Origin: Acinetobacter johnsonii CIP 64.6 | Lineage (GTDB): Bacteria; Pseudomonadota; Gammaproteobacteria; Pseudomonadales; Moraxellaceae | NCBI RefSeq assembly: GCF_000368045.1 | Contig: NZ_KB849234.1 | Location: 180,844 to 244,843, forward strand | DNA length: 64,000 bases | Direction: 5' to 3' | Part shown: in pieces, positions 1 to 8,596 of the stretch | Layout of the letters: each line of letters begins with the position of its first letter | Position numbering within the stretch: the stretch's first letter is position 1 | Translations under genes and position numbers: made by a program | The notes under the pieces: model-generated | Told to the model about the DNA's origin: nothing | Databases searched by the model: none | Seen by the model: only the letters and a program-made list of their open reading frames with translations

Positions 1-1
1 T

Positions 2-976
2 TCATCGAGCAACTTTGGTCGCATCCTTGAAAAAGCGCTCTCCGAAGCCTTTCCTCAAGAATTAGTTTCCGTGACCAATGGCGGTGGCGCGATCTCGGAT
101 GCCTTTTGTCGTCTGGCTTTTGACAAACTGATTTTCACAGGTTCAACCAATGTCGGTAAAACCGTCATGTCTGCTGCGGCAGAGAACCTCGTTCCATTGA
201 TCCTCGAACTTGGCGGAAAATCACCAGTATTAGTACATCCTTCTATTCATTTACGGGATGTTGCGCAGCGGATTGCTGCAGGAAAACTGTGGAATGCAGG
301 TCAAACCTGTGTGGCACCCGACTATATGTTCTTGCCCAAAGGTAAAACTGCCGAGTTCATTGAGCACTTCCGCGAGTGTGTGGAAGAGATGTATCCCGAC
401 ATTCTGCATAATCCAGACTACACCTCGATTATTAATGACCGCCAATACAACCGCTTACAAGGTTATCTTGAAAATGCACGCGAGCATGGAGCGCAGGTAG
501 TTGAAATCAACCCAGCCCATGAAACCTTCTCCGATACACGCAAAGTGCCCCCTACACTGTTAACTGGGGTCACACCTGACATGCGTATTATGCAAGAGGA
601 AATCTTTGGGCCACTGCTACCGATCATGGAATATGATCAAATAGACGATGTTATCGAGTTTATTAATAGCCGTCCGCGTCCACTTGCATTATACTACTTC
701 GACTTTGATCAGGCGCGTGCAGATTATGTTGCACAGCGTACTCATTCAGGGCATTTCGGACAAAACACGGTTTTGACCCATGTCGCACAAGACGATTTAC
801 CATTTGGTGGCGTTGGTGCATCAGGTATGGGGAAATATCATGGTCCAGAAGGTTTCTTCAGTTTGTCGCATGAACGGTCAGTGATGTCGAATCCCAAGTT
901 ATATAGCTTGAAATTCATTCTCCCACCGTTTAACAAACCAATTCACAAGTTGATTTCAAAGACCCTTCTTCGCTAA
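2..976 (+). CDS. Aldehyde dehydrogenase, C-terminal part (coniferyl-aldehyde-dehydrogenase type)
   Basis: The frame is open from the window edge (base 2), so the N-terminal part, about one third of the protein, lies outside. It is an NAD(P)-dependent aldehyde dehydrogenase oxidising an aldehyde to a carboxylate. Visible family marks are GSTNVGK of the cofactor-binding region, ELGGKSP with the catalytic Glu, and GQTCVAPDY with the nucleophilic Cys (about base 308), followed by EEIFGPLLP and PFGGVGASGMGKYHG near the C-terminus. The form of these motifs and the C-terminal tail ending in a basic stretch fit the coniferyl aldehyde dehydrogenase (CalB-like) branch better than the betaine or succinate semialdehyde branches. 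The substrate is inferred. A small gap separates it from the ribosomal protein operon, which has its own promoter. Confidence 0.85.
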   Translation, partial: SSSNFGRILEKALSEAFPQELVSVTNGGGAISDAFCRLAFDKLIFTGSTNVGKTVMSAAAENLVPLILELGGKSPVLVHPSIHLRDVAQRIAAGKLWNAGQTCVAPDYMFLPKGKTAEFIEHFRECVEEMYPDILHNPDYTSIINDRQYNRLQGYLENAREHGAQVVEINPAHETFSDTRKVPPTLLTGVTPDMRIMQEEIFGPLLPIMEYDQIDDVIEFINSRPRPLALYYFDFDQARADYVAQRTHSGHFGQNTVLTHVAQDDLPFGGVGASGMGKYHGPEGFFSLSHERSVMSNPKLYSLKFILPPFNKPIHKLISKTLLR

Positions 977-1031
977 ATGATCAAGGCATGACCTATCGCA
1001 CGGGTTCATGCCTAGTTTTAATGAAAATCGC

Positions 1032-1060
1032 TTGTCTTTTAAGCGCATTTTTGGTATAAA
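1032..1060 (+). promoter_or_regulatory. Promoter of rpmB-rpmG
   Basis: A sigma-70-like pair: TTGTCT (1032-1037) and TATAAA (1055-1060) separated by 17 bases. It lies about 75 bases upstream of the rpmB start and downstream of the aldehyde dehydrogenase stop, the expected place for the ribosomal protein operon promoter. Not experimentally shown. Confidence 0.6.
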
Positions 1061-1135
1061 ACGCCCCTTGAATGATTTCATCCGTTTACTTAATAACTAG
1101 CGCACAATCGGTGCTGTCTAGCAATGGAGTTCACC

Positions 1136-1372
1136 ATGTCTAAGGTTTGCCAAGTTACCGGCAAGCGTCCAGTCGTTGGCAACAACGTCTCGCACGCCAA
1201 TAACAAAACCAAACGCCGGTTCGAGCCGAACCTGCATCACCACCGTTTCTGGTTAGAAAGCGAAAAACGTTTCGTACGTCTTCGTCTAACTACAAAAGGT
1301 ATGCGTATTATCGACAAATTGGGCATCGAGAAGGTTGTTGCTGACCTACGTGCTCAAGGTCAAAAGATCTAA
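1136..1372 (+). CDS. rpmB: 50S ribosomal protein L28
   Basis: A structural protein of the large ribosomal subunit, 78 residues, the usual bacterial length. The protein starts MSKVCQVTGKRP and ends in a KVVADLRAQGQKI-type tail, both typical of gammaproteobacterial L28. An upstream in-frame ATG at 1124 would add four residues, but the Shine-Dalgarno GGAG at 1126-1129 sits correctly for the ATG at 1136, so that start is chosen. The classic operon partner rpmG follows after 12 bases. Confidence 0.97.
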   Translation: MSKVCQVTGKRPVVGNNVSHANNKTKRRFEPNLHHHRFWLESEKRFVRLRLTTKGMRIIDKLGIEKVVADLRAQGQKI

Positions 1373-1384
1373 GGAGTCTGAACC

Positions 1385-1540
1385 ATGCGTGATAAAATTC
1401 GCCTAGTTTCTACTGCTGGTACAGGTTATTTCTATACCACAACTAAGAACAAACGTACTATGCCGGAAAAAATGGAAATCAAAAAATTTGATCCAAAAAT
1501 CCGTCAACACGTAATCTTCAAAGAAGCTAAAATTAAATAA
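1385..1540 (+). CDS. rpmG: 50S ribosomal protein L33
   Basis: A small (51-residue) basic protein of the large ribosomal subunit, encoded 12 bases after rpmB and preceded by AAGGAG at about 1371-1376. The sequence starts MRDKIRLVSTAGTGYFYTT and continues through KNKRTMPEKMEIKKFDP to a lysine-rich C-terminus, the L33 pattern. This copy lacks the zinc-binding Cys pairs of the zinc-ribbon L33 form. A strong rho-independent terminator directly follows. Confidence 0.97.
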   Translation: MRDKIRLVSTAGTGYFYTTTKNKRTMPEKMEIKKFDPKIRQHVIFKEAKIK

Positions 1541-1554
1541 TTTTAGTTTTTTGG

Positions 1555-1587
1555 AAAAAACGACCTGCTTTAGGTCGTTTTTTTTTT
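1555..1587 (+). terminator. rho-independent terminator of rpmB-rpmG
   Basis: Six A residues, stem CGACCT/AGGTCG with a five-base loop, then ten T residues, directly downstream of rpmG. Confidence 0.9.
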
Positions 1588-1685
1588 GCTTTTTTTTCGT
1601 TCGACTTGTTAAACTTTTAATCTCTTTTGGCACCATTTGTGCTTTGCTTCTTTTTCACCCTTAACTTTTGCTTAAGGAGTTTTTA

Positions 1686-3401
1686 GTGCCTCATGACGTA
1701 GATCTCATTATATTACTTGCTGTCGGTTTTGGGCTTGCGCTCATTTTCGGCTATCTTGCCGTACGCTTACGCCTTCCCCCACTCATTGGTTATCTGATTG
1801 CGGGTATCATTATTAGTCCCAATACCCCTGGTATTGTCGCGGACATTCATCTGGCGAACCAATTGGCTGAACTTGGGGTCATGTTCCTCATGTTTGGTGT
1901 GGGCATGCATTTTTCCCTCAATGACTTATTACAAGTTCGACGCATCGCATTGCCTGGTGCTATTTTACAAATTGCTGTCGCGACCCTGCTCGGAATAGGC
2001 GTCAGTATGATCTGGGGATGGAGTTTTGGCTCTGCCTTGGTCTTCGGCTTAAGCCTGTCTTGTGCCAGTACAGTGGTATTACTCAAAGCACTGGGAGACC
2101 GTGGTCTACTCAATTCAGTCAACGGTAAAATTGCCGTAGGTTGGCTCTTAGTTGAAGATCTGGTCATGGTCTTGGTACTGGTACTCTTACCCGCAACAGC
2201 AGCTCTACTCGGTGGAGAAGCCCTTACAGGCAGTACTGATGACAACATTTGGCTTACCTTAGGCATCACCTTACTTAAAGTCGTAGGCTTCATCGCTTTT
2301 ATGCTGATCATCGGGAAACGTCTCGTTCCAATGATCATGCAATTTGTCGCTCGCCTTGGTTCGCGTGAACTATTTACCTTAACCGTGGTGGCTGCTGCGG
2401 TCTCAATCGCCTTTGGCGCGTACAAAATTTTCGGTGTTTCCATGGCACTGGGCGCTTTCTTTGCCGGGATGGTCGTTAAAGAGTCTGACTTTAGCCATCG
2501 AGCCGAAGAAGAGACTCTCCCTCTACGTGAAATTTTTGCCATTTTGTTCTTTGTTGCAGTTGGCATGTTATTTGACCCACGCATCTTAGTGGAACAACCT
2601 GTGCATGTGCTTGCAGTCGTTGCAATTATTATGGTCGGCAAAACCATTGCCGCTATGGCACTGGTGCTCTTTTTCCGCTACCCCATCAATACGGCACTCA
2701 CCGTCGGTGCTTCACTGGCACAAATTGGTGAGTTTTCCTTCATCTTAGCCACTCTCGGGGTTTCACTTAAACTCTTGTCCCTAGAAGGGCAAAACCTAAT
2801 TTTGGCAGGAGCACTCATCTCCATCACCTTAAACAGCTTTGTGTTCTCCGCAATTGAGCCTGTACAACGCTGGATTCGTGAGCGCTCGCATCTAGCACGC
2901 TTACTGGAGCGTAGTGGTGACCCACTGGCAATGCTGCCGGATGAAGTTTCACAAGACTACTTACGTGATCAAGTGGTAATAGTTGGGCATGGTGAAGTGG
3001 GGCGTCGAATTACCAAACAATTGATGGCCGAAGACATTAAAGTGGTGATTGCGGAAGAAAACCGTGAAATTGTAGAAAACCTGCGTGAAAAAGGCATTGC
3101 GGCTGTTTCTGGGATGGCGACAGACCCTGGCGTACTGATTCAAGCCCATATTCAACATGCGCGCCTGTTGGTACTTTCCCCGATGGATATTTTAGATATT
3201 CATAAAATCGTGGATATTGCCAAAACCCTCAATCCTGAGATTCAGGTCTTAGTATGTGCTGAAAGCAAAGAAGAAGCCGAAGTGATTCGCCGCGATCAAA
3301 TTGGTGAAGTTTATTTTGCAAAAGAGGAAATGGCGAAAAATATGAGCAATCATATTTTAAATCAAATTCAAATTGCACATCATCAAGCACCCACCCACTA
3401 A
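1686..3401 (+). CDS. CPA2-family K+/H+ antiporter with RCK domain (Kef/YbaL type)
   Basis: A membrane monovalent cation:proton antiporter of the CPA2 family, about 571 residues. The first ~390 residues form 12-13 hydrophobic segments, with family marks PPLIGYLIAGIIISP and GDRGLLNS. From about residue 430 there is a TrkA-N (RCK) domain with a Rossmann nucleotide-binding motif VIVGHGEVGRR. The start is set at GTG 1686 because AAGGAG lies at 1674-1679, six bases upstream. The TTG at 1668 would place this Shine-Dalgarno inside the coding region. The single integral membrane plus RCK layout fits YbaL or KefB/C-like efflux. The exact ion and any glutathione gating are not deducible. It is convergent with the following gene across a shared terminator. 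Confidence 0.9.
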   Translation: MPHDVDLIILLAVGFGLALIFGYLAVRLRLPPLIGYLIAGIIISPNTPGIVADIHLANQLAELGVMFLMFGVGMHFSLNDLLQVRRIALPGAILQIAVATLLGIGVSMIWGWSFGSALVFGLSLSCASTVVLLKALGDRGLLNSVNGKIAVGWLLVEDLVMVLVLVLLPATAALLGGEALTGSTDDNIWLTLGITLLKVVGFIAFMLIIGKRLVPMIMQFVARLGSRELFTLTVVAAAVSIAFGAYKIFGVSMALGAFFAGMVVKESDFSHRAEEETLPLREIFAILFFVAVGMLFDPRILVEQPVHVLAVVAIIMVGKTIAAMALVLFFRYPINTALTVGASLAQIGEFSFILATLGVSLKLLSLEGQNLILAGALISITLNSFVFSAIEPVQRWIRERSHLARLLERSGDPLAMLPDEVSQDYLRDQVVIVGHGEVGRRITKQLMAEDIKVVIAEENREIVENLREKGIAAVSGMATDPGVLIQAHIQHARLLVLSPMDILDIHKIVDIAKTLNPEIQVLVCAESKEEAEVIRRDQIGEVYFAKEEMAKNMSNHILNQIQIAHHQAPTH

Positions 3402-3420
3402 GGAACAAACACTGGATACA

Positions 3421-3448
3421 AAAAAACGCACTGTTCAGTGCGTTTTTT
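3421..3448. terminator. Bidirectional terminator
   Basis: A near-perfect palindrome, AAAAAACGCACTG and its complement with a two-base loop, between the convergent antiporter gene and the small hypothetical gene on the minus strand. It carries an A tract on one side and a T tract on the other, so it can end both transcripts. Confidence 0.85.
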
Positions 3449-3458
3449 CTTATTCGAC

Positions 3459-3737
3459 TTAGCTGAAGAACTGTGGCTTTTCGTCCACCACTTCAGCCTG
3501 CCATTCGCCCACTTGTTTTTCAAGTAAGCCGTATAAAGCCGCTTGCACCATCTGCTGAGCAACGACTGTTGTCTGGTCGCCCAATAATGCTTTGAGCTCT
3601 TCATTAAACTGGATCGTGACTAAAGGTGCACTCTCCGAACCTGCGTTACGTAGTGCGAGCTCACCACCTTCAAGTTGAACCAATTCTAAAATGGCTTCTT
3701 GATTTCCAAATAATTCTTTCAATTGTTCTATAGACAT
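3459..3737 (-). CDS. Conserved hypothetical protein, 92 aa
   Basis: A small acidic, soluble protein with no signal peptide or membrane segment. The N-terminal part (MSIEQLKELFGNQEAILELV) is helical in character; the middle section VTIQFNEELKALLGDQTTVVAQQMVQAAL looks like an alpha/beta fold. The ATG is preceded by GGAGG-like purines (minus strand, about 3743-3748). I do not recognise a named family. Length, codon use and a good ribosome-binding site support a real gene. No function can be assigned from its neighbours. Confidence 0.75.
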   Translation of the reverse strand: MSIEQLKELFGNQEAILELVQLEGGELALRNAGSESAPLVTIQFNEELKALLGDQTTVVAQQMVQAALYGLLEKQVGEWQAEVVDEKPQFFS

Positions 3738-3842
3738 ATTTCCTCCATGTTCAACATGGTGGCAAAGGCAGTTGCACTTTGCTTCGCTTAGACTTATTGA
3801 TATAAGGACAAATTTTCAAACTTCAAGCGCTGGTCATCGCTT

Positions 3843-4346
3843 TTAGAATTCAACCATCTCATTCCGAAAGCCATCGATCAACGCCGTTAAGTCTCGATGC
3901 CACTCACGTAAAATTTTGGTATCGGGTAACCATGCCTGAGGGGTTTGAGTTACTTTGATGATCAGATTCGATGAAGTTTCTGACTCAGGTTCAGGTGTAC
4001 TCGGCTCTGGCGCATACTGACACAAGCGATAAGCACGTTTTAACTCGGCAATGAAACCTTCTTTCGACAGTTGTTGCATTACAGTCACTTCAGGCGAGAC
4101 TTGGCCCTTAGCTGCCATATGCTCTTCTATGGACTTCAACGTTGGGTTTAAGTCATTTAAGCGGTAGTAACGGACCAACTCTTGTAGAAACGCAAGCACC
4201 GCGCCATGCAAGTGAAACACAGCAGCCTCACGGTAAGCCTGAGCTTGTTGCACATGATCAATTTGTTCTGCTTGTTGACATGAAAGTCGAGCAAAGTAGA
4301 GTTTTTGGTTAGTGCGATCAGCATGGTAACGGGCAACACGAGTCAT
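3843..4346 (-). CDS. Hypothetical protein, DUF6586-like
   Basis: A 167-residue soluble protein. The N-terminus, with RTNQKLYFARL followed by a helical stretch containing EAAVFHLHGAVLAFLQEL, resembles a family of helical Pseudomonas/Acinetobacter proteins I know as DUF6586. The assignment is from memory and not certain. The middle carries a Glu/Pro/Ser-rich linker (PEPSTPEPESETSS), then a short C-terminal part with a conserved-looking W-HRDLTALIDGFRNEM end. No catalytic motif, signal peptide or membrane segment is seen. It stands alone in its transcript direction with the 92-aa gene downstream. Confidence 0.7.
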   Translation of the reverse strand: MTRVARYHADRTNQKLYFARLSCQQAEQIDHVQQAQAYREAAVFHLHGAVLAFLQELVRYYRLNDLNPTLKSIEEHMAAKGQVSPEVTVMQQLSKEGFIAELKRAYRLCQYAPEPSTPEPESETSSNLIIKVTQTPQAWLPDTKILREWHRDLTALIDGFRNEMVEF

Positions 4347-4421
4347 GAAGGGTGTTCCTAAGTTTTGGCGTTTATAACAATTCTAAGAGTAATCTTTCTA
4401 TACAGCAGTGCATAATAAAAA

Positions 4422-4783
4422 TTATGCATGATCTATTTCAATAAAATAAATCTTTCTTTTTTCTATGACAGGCATCGAAATATGGATTGGACGCACATTT
4501 GTGAGTACCCAAGCCCAATATCCCTCTTCCCAATACGATGCCATCGCCGAATCAAGCTCATCTTCTCTCCATGAGTGAATCGACTCAACATCAACCATAG
4601 CAACAGCATACCCCAACTCTTAATCGTCCTCGTGGATTAAATAGTGCTTATTTTCCACAATAATCAAATCTTTGAGTGACCATTGCTCTGGTCGCCAAAA
4701 ACGGATCTCTAAGGTTTTATTTCCTTGAGAGATTTGTCGTCCCATCGGCGCAACAATCGATAAAGCTGGATAGATTTTTTCAT
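4422..4783 (-). pseudogene. ASCH-domain protein, degenerate (frameshift plus stop)
   Basis: Read on the minus strand, one frame gives KIYPALSIVAPMGRQIS, continues through KTLEIRFWRPEQWSLKDLIIVE, then meets TAA at 4620-4622 directly after LIHEDD, and resumes ELGYAVAMVDVES to the natural end at 4422. Together this is about 120 residues with ASCH-like features: a basic RFWRP segment, the A-V-V strand and the final ALTNVRPI-like strand. The only suitable ATG (4781-4783) is in a neighbouring frame; one extra A in the six-A run after it would restore MKKIYPAL. So two lesions, a one-base slip and a nonsense codon, are visible. ASCH proteins bind RNA or modified nucleosides, but this copy is probably not functional. 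Confidence 0.7.
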
Positions 4784-4793
4784 TTTATCCCAT

Positions 4794-4821
4794 AAAAAAG
4801 GAGCATCAATTGCTCCTTTTT
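4794..4821 (-). terminator. Terminator of the RRM gene
   Basis: Stem GGAGCA/TGCTCC flanked by A and T tracts, three bases past the stop of the RNA-binding protein gene on the minus strand. Confidence 0.75.
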
Positions 4822-4823
4822 AT

Positions 4824-5084
4824 TTATGCTTCTGGCTTCTCAGGCTTATCTTCCGCCTGTTTGACGCGAATACCAGTGCCATGCAAACGTAGTGTATTAA
4901 GACCTTTAATGGCTTTAATCGCTTCACGTGCGTGTGGCATTTCAACAAAAGCAAAACCTTTCGATTTACCTGTTGCTGCATCAAGGATTAAATTACATGA
5001 TGCAACTGTGCCATATTGCTTAAATAATTCAAGCAGTTCAGCTTCAGCCACTGTACGCTCTAAATTACGAACTAAAATTTTCAT
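4824..5084 (-). CDS. RRM-family RNA-binding protein
   Basis: An 86-residue single RNA-recognition-motif protein. RNP2 is visible as ILVRNL at residues 3-8 and RNP1 as KGFAFVEM near residue 45, the two strands that stack RNA bases. The tail after the domain is short and charged (KQAEDKPEKPEA). The frame extends upstream to 5165, but that extension (MVFVVQCSES...) has no family resemblance. The ATG at 5082-5084 follows a GAAGG-type ribosome-binding site and begins the domain directly. Bacterial proteins of this kind are often cold- or stress-related RNA chaperones, but no specific target is known here. Confidence 0.9.
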   Translation of the reverse strand: MKILVRNLERTVAEAELLELFKQYGTVASCNLILDAATGKSKGFAFVEMPHAREAIKAIKGLNTLRLHGTGIRVKQAEDKPEKPEA

Positions 5085-5182
5085 CTTACAACCTTCAAAA
5101 ATAGGCAAAATCATCAAAAAGCAATCGCCTACGCTACTTTCTGAACATTGCACAACAAATACCACAATGTAATCTGTTTAGT

Positions 5183-7171
5183 TTAATCGAGATTAATCCC
5201 AAAATCTAAATTAATCGATTGGCGCTCAATTAAAGCACTCTTTACGGTTTGCTGACGAGGCTTATGGTGGGTTTCCATGCTACACAAATTTCGCGTCAGA
5301 TCATTCAAAAAATAACTTTCGACTTTGCGCCCTTGCTCATCAATCACGTCTCGCGCCCACAGACTTAAATTTTGCTTGGTTAAAATCAGCTCATTCTGCG
5401 CACGGGTCAGCGCCACATACAAGACCCGACGCTCTTCTTCGACATCATTAAAATCACCTTGGGCACGGGCATGCGGATATTGCCCCGGAGTGACATTGAC
5501 CACATAACAGACCTTTTGCTCTGTACCTTTGGCCGAGTGAATGGTAATCAGAGTGACGACATCGCTATCGGACTGGCGTTCAATTTCAGAAATCGACACA
5601 GGATCAAGCACATATTCCTCAAGGAACTCACTCAACTGGGTATGTTTAGACGCCAATTGTTTGATCAGCTCAAAGTCCCCTTGGCGGCGGTTCCAGTCTT
5701 TTTTATAATTTTCCGCCAATTGTACTTCAATCGCCTGAATACCCAAACTGACGCAAGCCTGTACTTCCTGTTTCAGCACCGTCATTTGCTTCATGATCAA
5801 CACAGTTTCAGCTGGAATCCGCCCAAATTTCTCTAATTTATCAAAGATCAAATCAAACTCAGGCTCTAGTAAAAGTTGCTGAGCGAGACGACTTGCACCA
5901 ACATCTCCCACCCCATTCCACAAGGTAAGAAAACGCATCCATGCAATATCATCGAGAGGATTGGCAATCACGCGTAGCAAGCTCAGTAAATCTTTCACAT
6001 GTGCGGTTTCAAGCAGTTTCATGCCCCCAATAAAGCGATAGGGTACATTGGCCGTAATACATGCTGCCTCAATATGCCGTGCTGCAAAGCTGGAACGCAC
6101 CAAAACCATATGATCCGACCATTTACTGCCTTGTAAGTAATGGCGCTCTTTAATGTCGATCGCAATCCATTTTGCTTCATCAAACTCATTTGGGAAAATG
6201 TGCATGCGAGGCTTCAAGCCCTCACCCCGATGAGCATCTAGGCGTTTGTTATATTGAATCTCAGATTGATCGAGCAGCCAATTGGAGAGGTCTAAAATTT
6301 CTTGGGTTGAACGATAGTTTTGCTCCAATTTAAACACCTGAGCATTCGGCACACGGTCTTTAAAATGGTGAATATTTTCAAAATCTGCCCCACGGAAACC
6401 ATAAATCGACTGTGCATCATCACCGACACAGAACAAGCTTACTTTGTCTTTAAGCGGTTCAAGCAAGGCCCACTGCAAAGGATTGGTGTCCTGCATTTCA
6501 TCGACCAGCATGTGTTTGCAGAGCGATGCCACATAGTCGGCTAAACCTTCTGACTGGTCGAGTGCTGAGGCCACGATCGCCAGAATATCGTCATAATCTA
6601 AAAAACTACGCGCACGTTTTCGTGTCTCGTACTCTTTCATGATTTCCGCAATTTGATCTTTAAAAGCCAGATGCTCAGGATGCTGTTTTTCTAAGGCATC
6701 ACTCAACTTTTGACGCGTATTTCGTGCAAAAGAATATAGGTCACAGAGTTCTTGCGGTTTAGGCAGCTGATTGGGATTTTTCTTGTCATCTTTCCCACGA
6801 ATCAGACGGAACATCATCAGTTGATCATCACGATCAATAATTGAAAACTGCTCTAAACCAAAGGCTTTCGGTACACGGCGCAGCAGATACATACAAAAAG
6901 TATGAAAAGTTGATGCACGCAGCCCTTTGGCTTGCTCACCTAAAGCCAACTCCACTCGCGCCACAATTTCACTGGCTGAACGACGAGTAAAGGTTAAAAT
7001 TTGAATTTGGTTGGCAGGAATCCCTTGATCAATCAAGTATGCAGCTCGTGCCACAATGGTTTTCGTCTTGCCACAGCCAGCCCCTGCGAGCACCAGACTG
7101 TGTTGCGACTCAGTCCTGGCAGCTTGTTTTTGTTGCGGGTTTAATTCATCAATTAGGCTGGCTAAACTCAT
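5183..7171 (-). CDS. UvrD/Rep-family superfamily I DNA helicase
   Basis: A 662-residue ATP-dependent 3'-5' DNA helicase of the UvrD/Rep/PcrA group. Visible motifs in order are Q motif LNPQQKQA, Walker A AGAGCGKTKT, motif Ia TFTRRSASEI, Walker B VDEMQDTN, motif III GDDAQSIYGFRGA, motif IV QNYRST, motif V TIHSAKGTEQ and motif VI VALTRAQNEL. It is close in size to Rep and UvrD. The C-terminus lacks the usual long UvrD tail. The minus-strand GTG at 7177 would add two residues; the ATG at 7169-7171 (MSLASLID) is preferred. Likely a repair or replication accessory role; true UvrD and Rep identities cannot be separated without alignment. Confidence 0.92.
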   Translation of the reverse strand: MSLASLIDELNPQQKQAARTESQHSLVLAGAGCGKTKTIVARAAYLIDQGIPANQIQILTFTRRSASEIVARVELALGEQAKGLRASTFHTFCMYLLRRVPKAFGLEQFSIIDRDDQLMMFRLIRGKDDKKNPNQLPKPQELCDLYSFARNTRQKLSDALEKQHPEHLAFKDQIAEIMKEYETRKRARSFLDYDDILAIVASALDQSEGLADYVASLCKHMLVDEMQDTNPLQWALLEPLKDKVSLFCVGDDAQSIYGFRGADFENIHHFKDRVPNAQVFKLEQNYRSTQEILDLSNWLLDQSEIQYNKRLDAHRGEGLKPRMHIFPNEFDEAKWIAIDIKERHYLQGSKWSDHMVLVRSSFAARHIEAACITANVPYRFIGGMKLLETAHVKDLLSLLRVIANPLDDIAWMRFLTLWNGVGDVGASRLAQQLLLEPEFDLIFDKLEKFGRIPAETVLIMKQMTVLKQEVQACVSLGIQAIEVQLAENYKKDWNRRQGDFELIKQLASKHTQLSEFLEEYVLDPVSISEIERQSDSDVVTLITIHSAKGTEQKVCYVVNVTPGQYPHARAQGDFNDVEEERRVLYVALTRAQNELILTKQNLSLWARDVIDEQGRKVESYFLNDLTRNLCSMETHHKPRQQTVKSALIERQSINLDFGINLD

Positions 7172-7332
7172 AATCACTCATCAATTCGTGGATGCTGCTA
7201 GTCTAACAAATCTATGACGTCAATATGAGGCTCCAGCAATGATTATCCATTTCTGTCTGAAATACACCTTCAGATCTATGACCCAGACCTTATGCTCGAA
7301 CCGCTTACTGCCTCAAAAATTTAAAATTAAGC

Positions 7333-8478
7333 TTACTCAGTATGCTTTAAAAGCAAAAGTCGAGTGATGTCCTCACAACTATTTTGCAAATTCTGCTCTG
7401 CGTTTTTCAATGCTGTTGCTAAATCACAGTCAGGTTCATTGATCGAAACAATTTGACTAAACCCTTCATCAAATAATGCCTCAACATCCTCTCCGACACG
7501 TCCAGCAAAGGCAATCACTAGTTTATTCAACTGCTTGGCTAACTGAGCCACTGCCCACGGCGTTTTGCCTAACTTGGTTTGGAAGTCGATACTTCCTTCA
7601 CCAGTAAAGACATAATCGGCTTGCTTTATTTTCTCCGCCAGTTGAGTTTGCTCAATCACCCACGTCGCGCCAGACTGAAGCATAGCGCCCGTAAAGGCCA
7701 TTAAACCAAAACCTAGCCCACCTGCGGCGCCTGCCCCTGCAACATTACGTATCTGTAGATTAAGCTGTGTTTCCACCACATCGGCAAAATGACTCAAATT
7801 TCGATCCAACTTCTCAATCATCTCTGCGCTCGCCCCTTTTTGCGAGCCAAACACATGCGATGCACCCTGTGCTCCACACAGCGGATTAGTGACATCGGAG
7901 GCAATTAAAACTTGAATCCTTTGCAAGCGTGGGTCTAAAGCCTGCATATCGATCTGTTCAATATCTCGTAAATGACCACCACCAACGGGCACGTCCCGCC
8001 CTTGTGCATCTAAAAACCTTATTCCAAGTGCTTGTGCCATGCCACTGCCTGCATCATTGGTGACACTGCCTCCAAGTGCCAAAATAATTTTGGACACGCC
8101 TAGATCCAATGCATGCCGAATCATTTGCCCCGTTCCCAAAGTTGTGGTCAGCAATGGATTTCGCTGTGCGGGCTCAAGCAGATGAATACCATTAGCTTTG
8201 GCCATTTCAATAACAGCCGTTTGCCCGCCATCAAATAAGCCCCAATACGTTTTCACTCGTTGTGATGGCAAGGGCCCTGTCACCTCACATTCGACTTTTT
8301 GGCCAGCTAAAGATGTTAATAAAGCATCGACTGTGCCTTCGCCGCCATCTGCCATGGGTACATGTATACATACAGCATCAGGGATTATGTTTTGAATTCC
8401 GCGCTGCATCGCCGCACAGACCTGCTCTGCAGTCATACTTTCTTTGAATGAATCGGGCGCTAAAATAAAAGTTGTCAT
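7333..8478 (-). CDS. Glycerate kinase
   Basis: A 381-residue GarK/GlxK-family kinase, which phosphorylates D-glycerate to a phosphoglycerate that enters glycolysis. It starts MTTFILAPDSFKESMTA, the family signature for the N-terminal phosphate-binding region, and carries MADGGEGTVDALL, IGGSVTND-type LALGGSVTNDAGSGMA, and VFTGEGSIDFQTKLGKTP near the C-terminus. The open frame runs 19 codons further upstream, almost to the ISAba1 end; the ATG at 8476-8478, with GGA close by, matches the family start. ISAba1 sits 38 bases upstream, oriented so that its outward promoter reads into this gene. No glyoxylate-pathway partner is adjacent. Confidence 0.92.
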   Translation of the reverse strand: MTTFILAPDSFKESMTAEQVCAAMQRGIQNIIPDAVCIHVPMADGGEGTVDALLTSLAGQKVECEVTGPLPSQRVKTYWGLFDGGQTAVIEMAKANGIHLLEPAQRNPLLTTTLGTGQMIRHALDLGVSKIILALGGSVTNDAGSGMAQALGIRFLDAQGRDVPVGGGHLRDIEQIDMQALDPRLQRIQVLIASDVTNPLCGAQGASHVFGSQKGASAEMIEKLDRNLSHFADVVETQLNLQIRNVAGAGAAGGLGFGLMAFTGAMLQSGATWVIEQTQLAEKIKQADYVFTGEGSIDFQTKLGKTPWAVAQLAKQLNKLVIAFAGRVGEDVEALFDEGFSQIVSINEPDCDLATALKNAEQNLQNSCEDITRLLLLKHTE

Positions 8479-8516
8479 CATCCATAATTTTTTTAGAAAA
8501 TTTAATTTATTAATAA

Positions 8517-8525
8517 CACGATTTA
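8517..8525. repeat. Target-site duplication, left copy
   Basis: The nonamer CACGATTTA directly abuts the left IS end and is repeated exactly at 9706-9714. Nine bases is the duplication size known for this element. Confidence 0.95.
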
Positions 8526-8541
8526 CTCTGTACACGACAAA
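8526..8541 (+). repeat. ISAba1 left inverted repeat
   Basis: Sixteen bases, CTCTGTACACGACAAA, exactly complementary to the right end at 9690-9705. Similarity falls off after the sixteenth base. Confidence 0.95.
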
Positions 8542-8557
8542 AATAGATAACTCATTG

Positions 8558-8585
8558 AAATAATGTCACAATAATTGTTTTCTAA
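8558..8585 (-). promoter_or_regulatory. ISAba1 outward promoter facing glycerate kinase
   Basis: On the minus strand, -35 TTAGAA (8580-8585) and -10 TTATTT (8558-8563) are separated by 16 bases. This is the outward promoter known to raise expression of ampC and blaOXA genes when ISAba1 lies upstream of them. The -10 box is about 80 bases from the glycerate kinase ATG with no terminator between, so read-through expression is expected. The expression effect itself is inferred. Confidence 0.85.
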
Positions 8586-8596
8586 CGACGAATACT

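Noticed and set aside
1847..2647. 266-residue open frame on the minus strand inside the antiporter gene
   Set aside because: Ser/Thr/Pro-rich shadow of a real gene with clear membrane domains on the plus strand; no family marks or ribosome-binding site.
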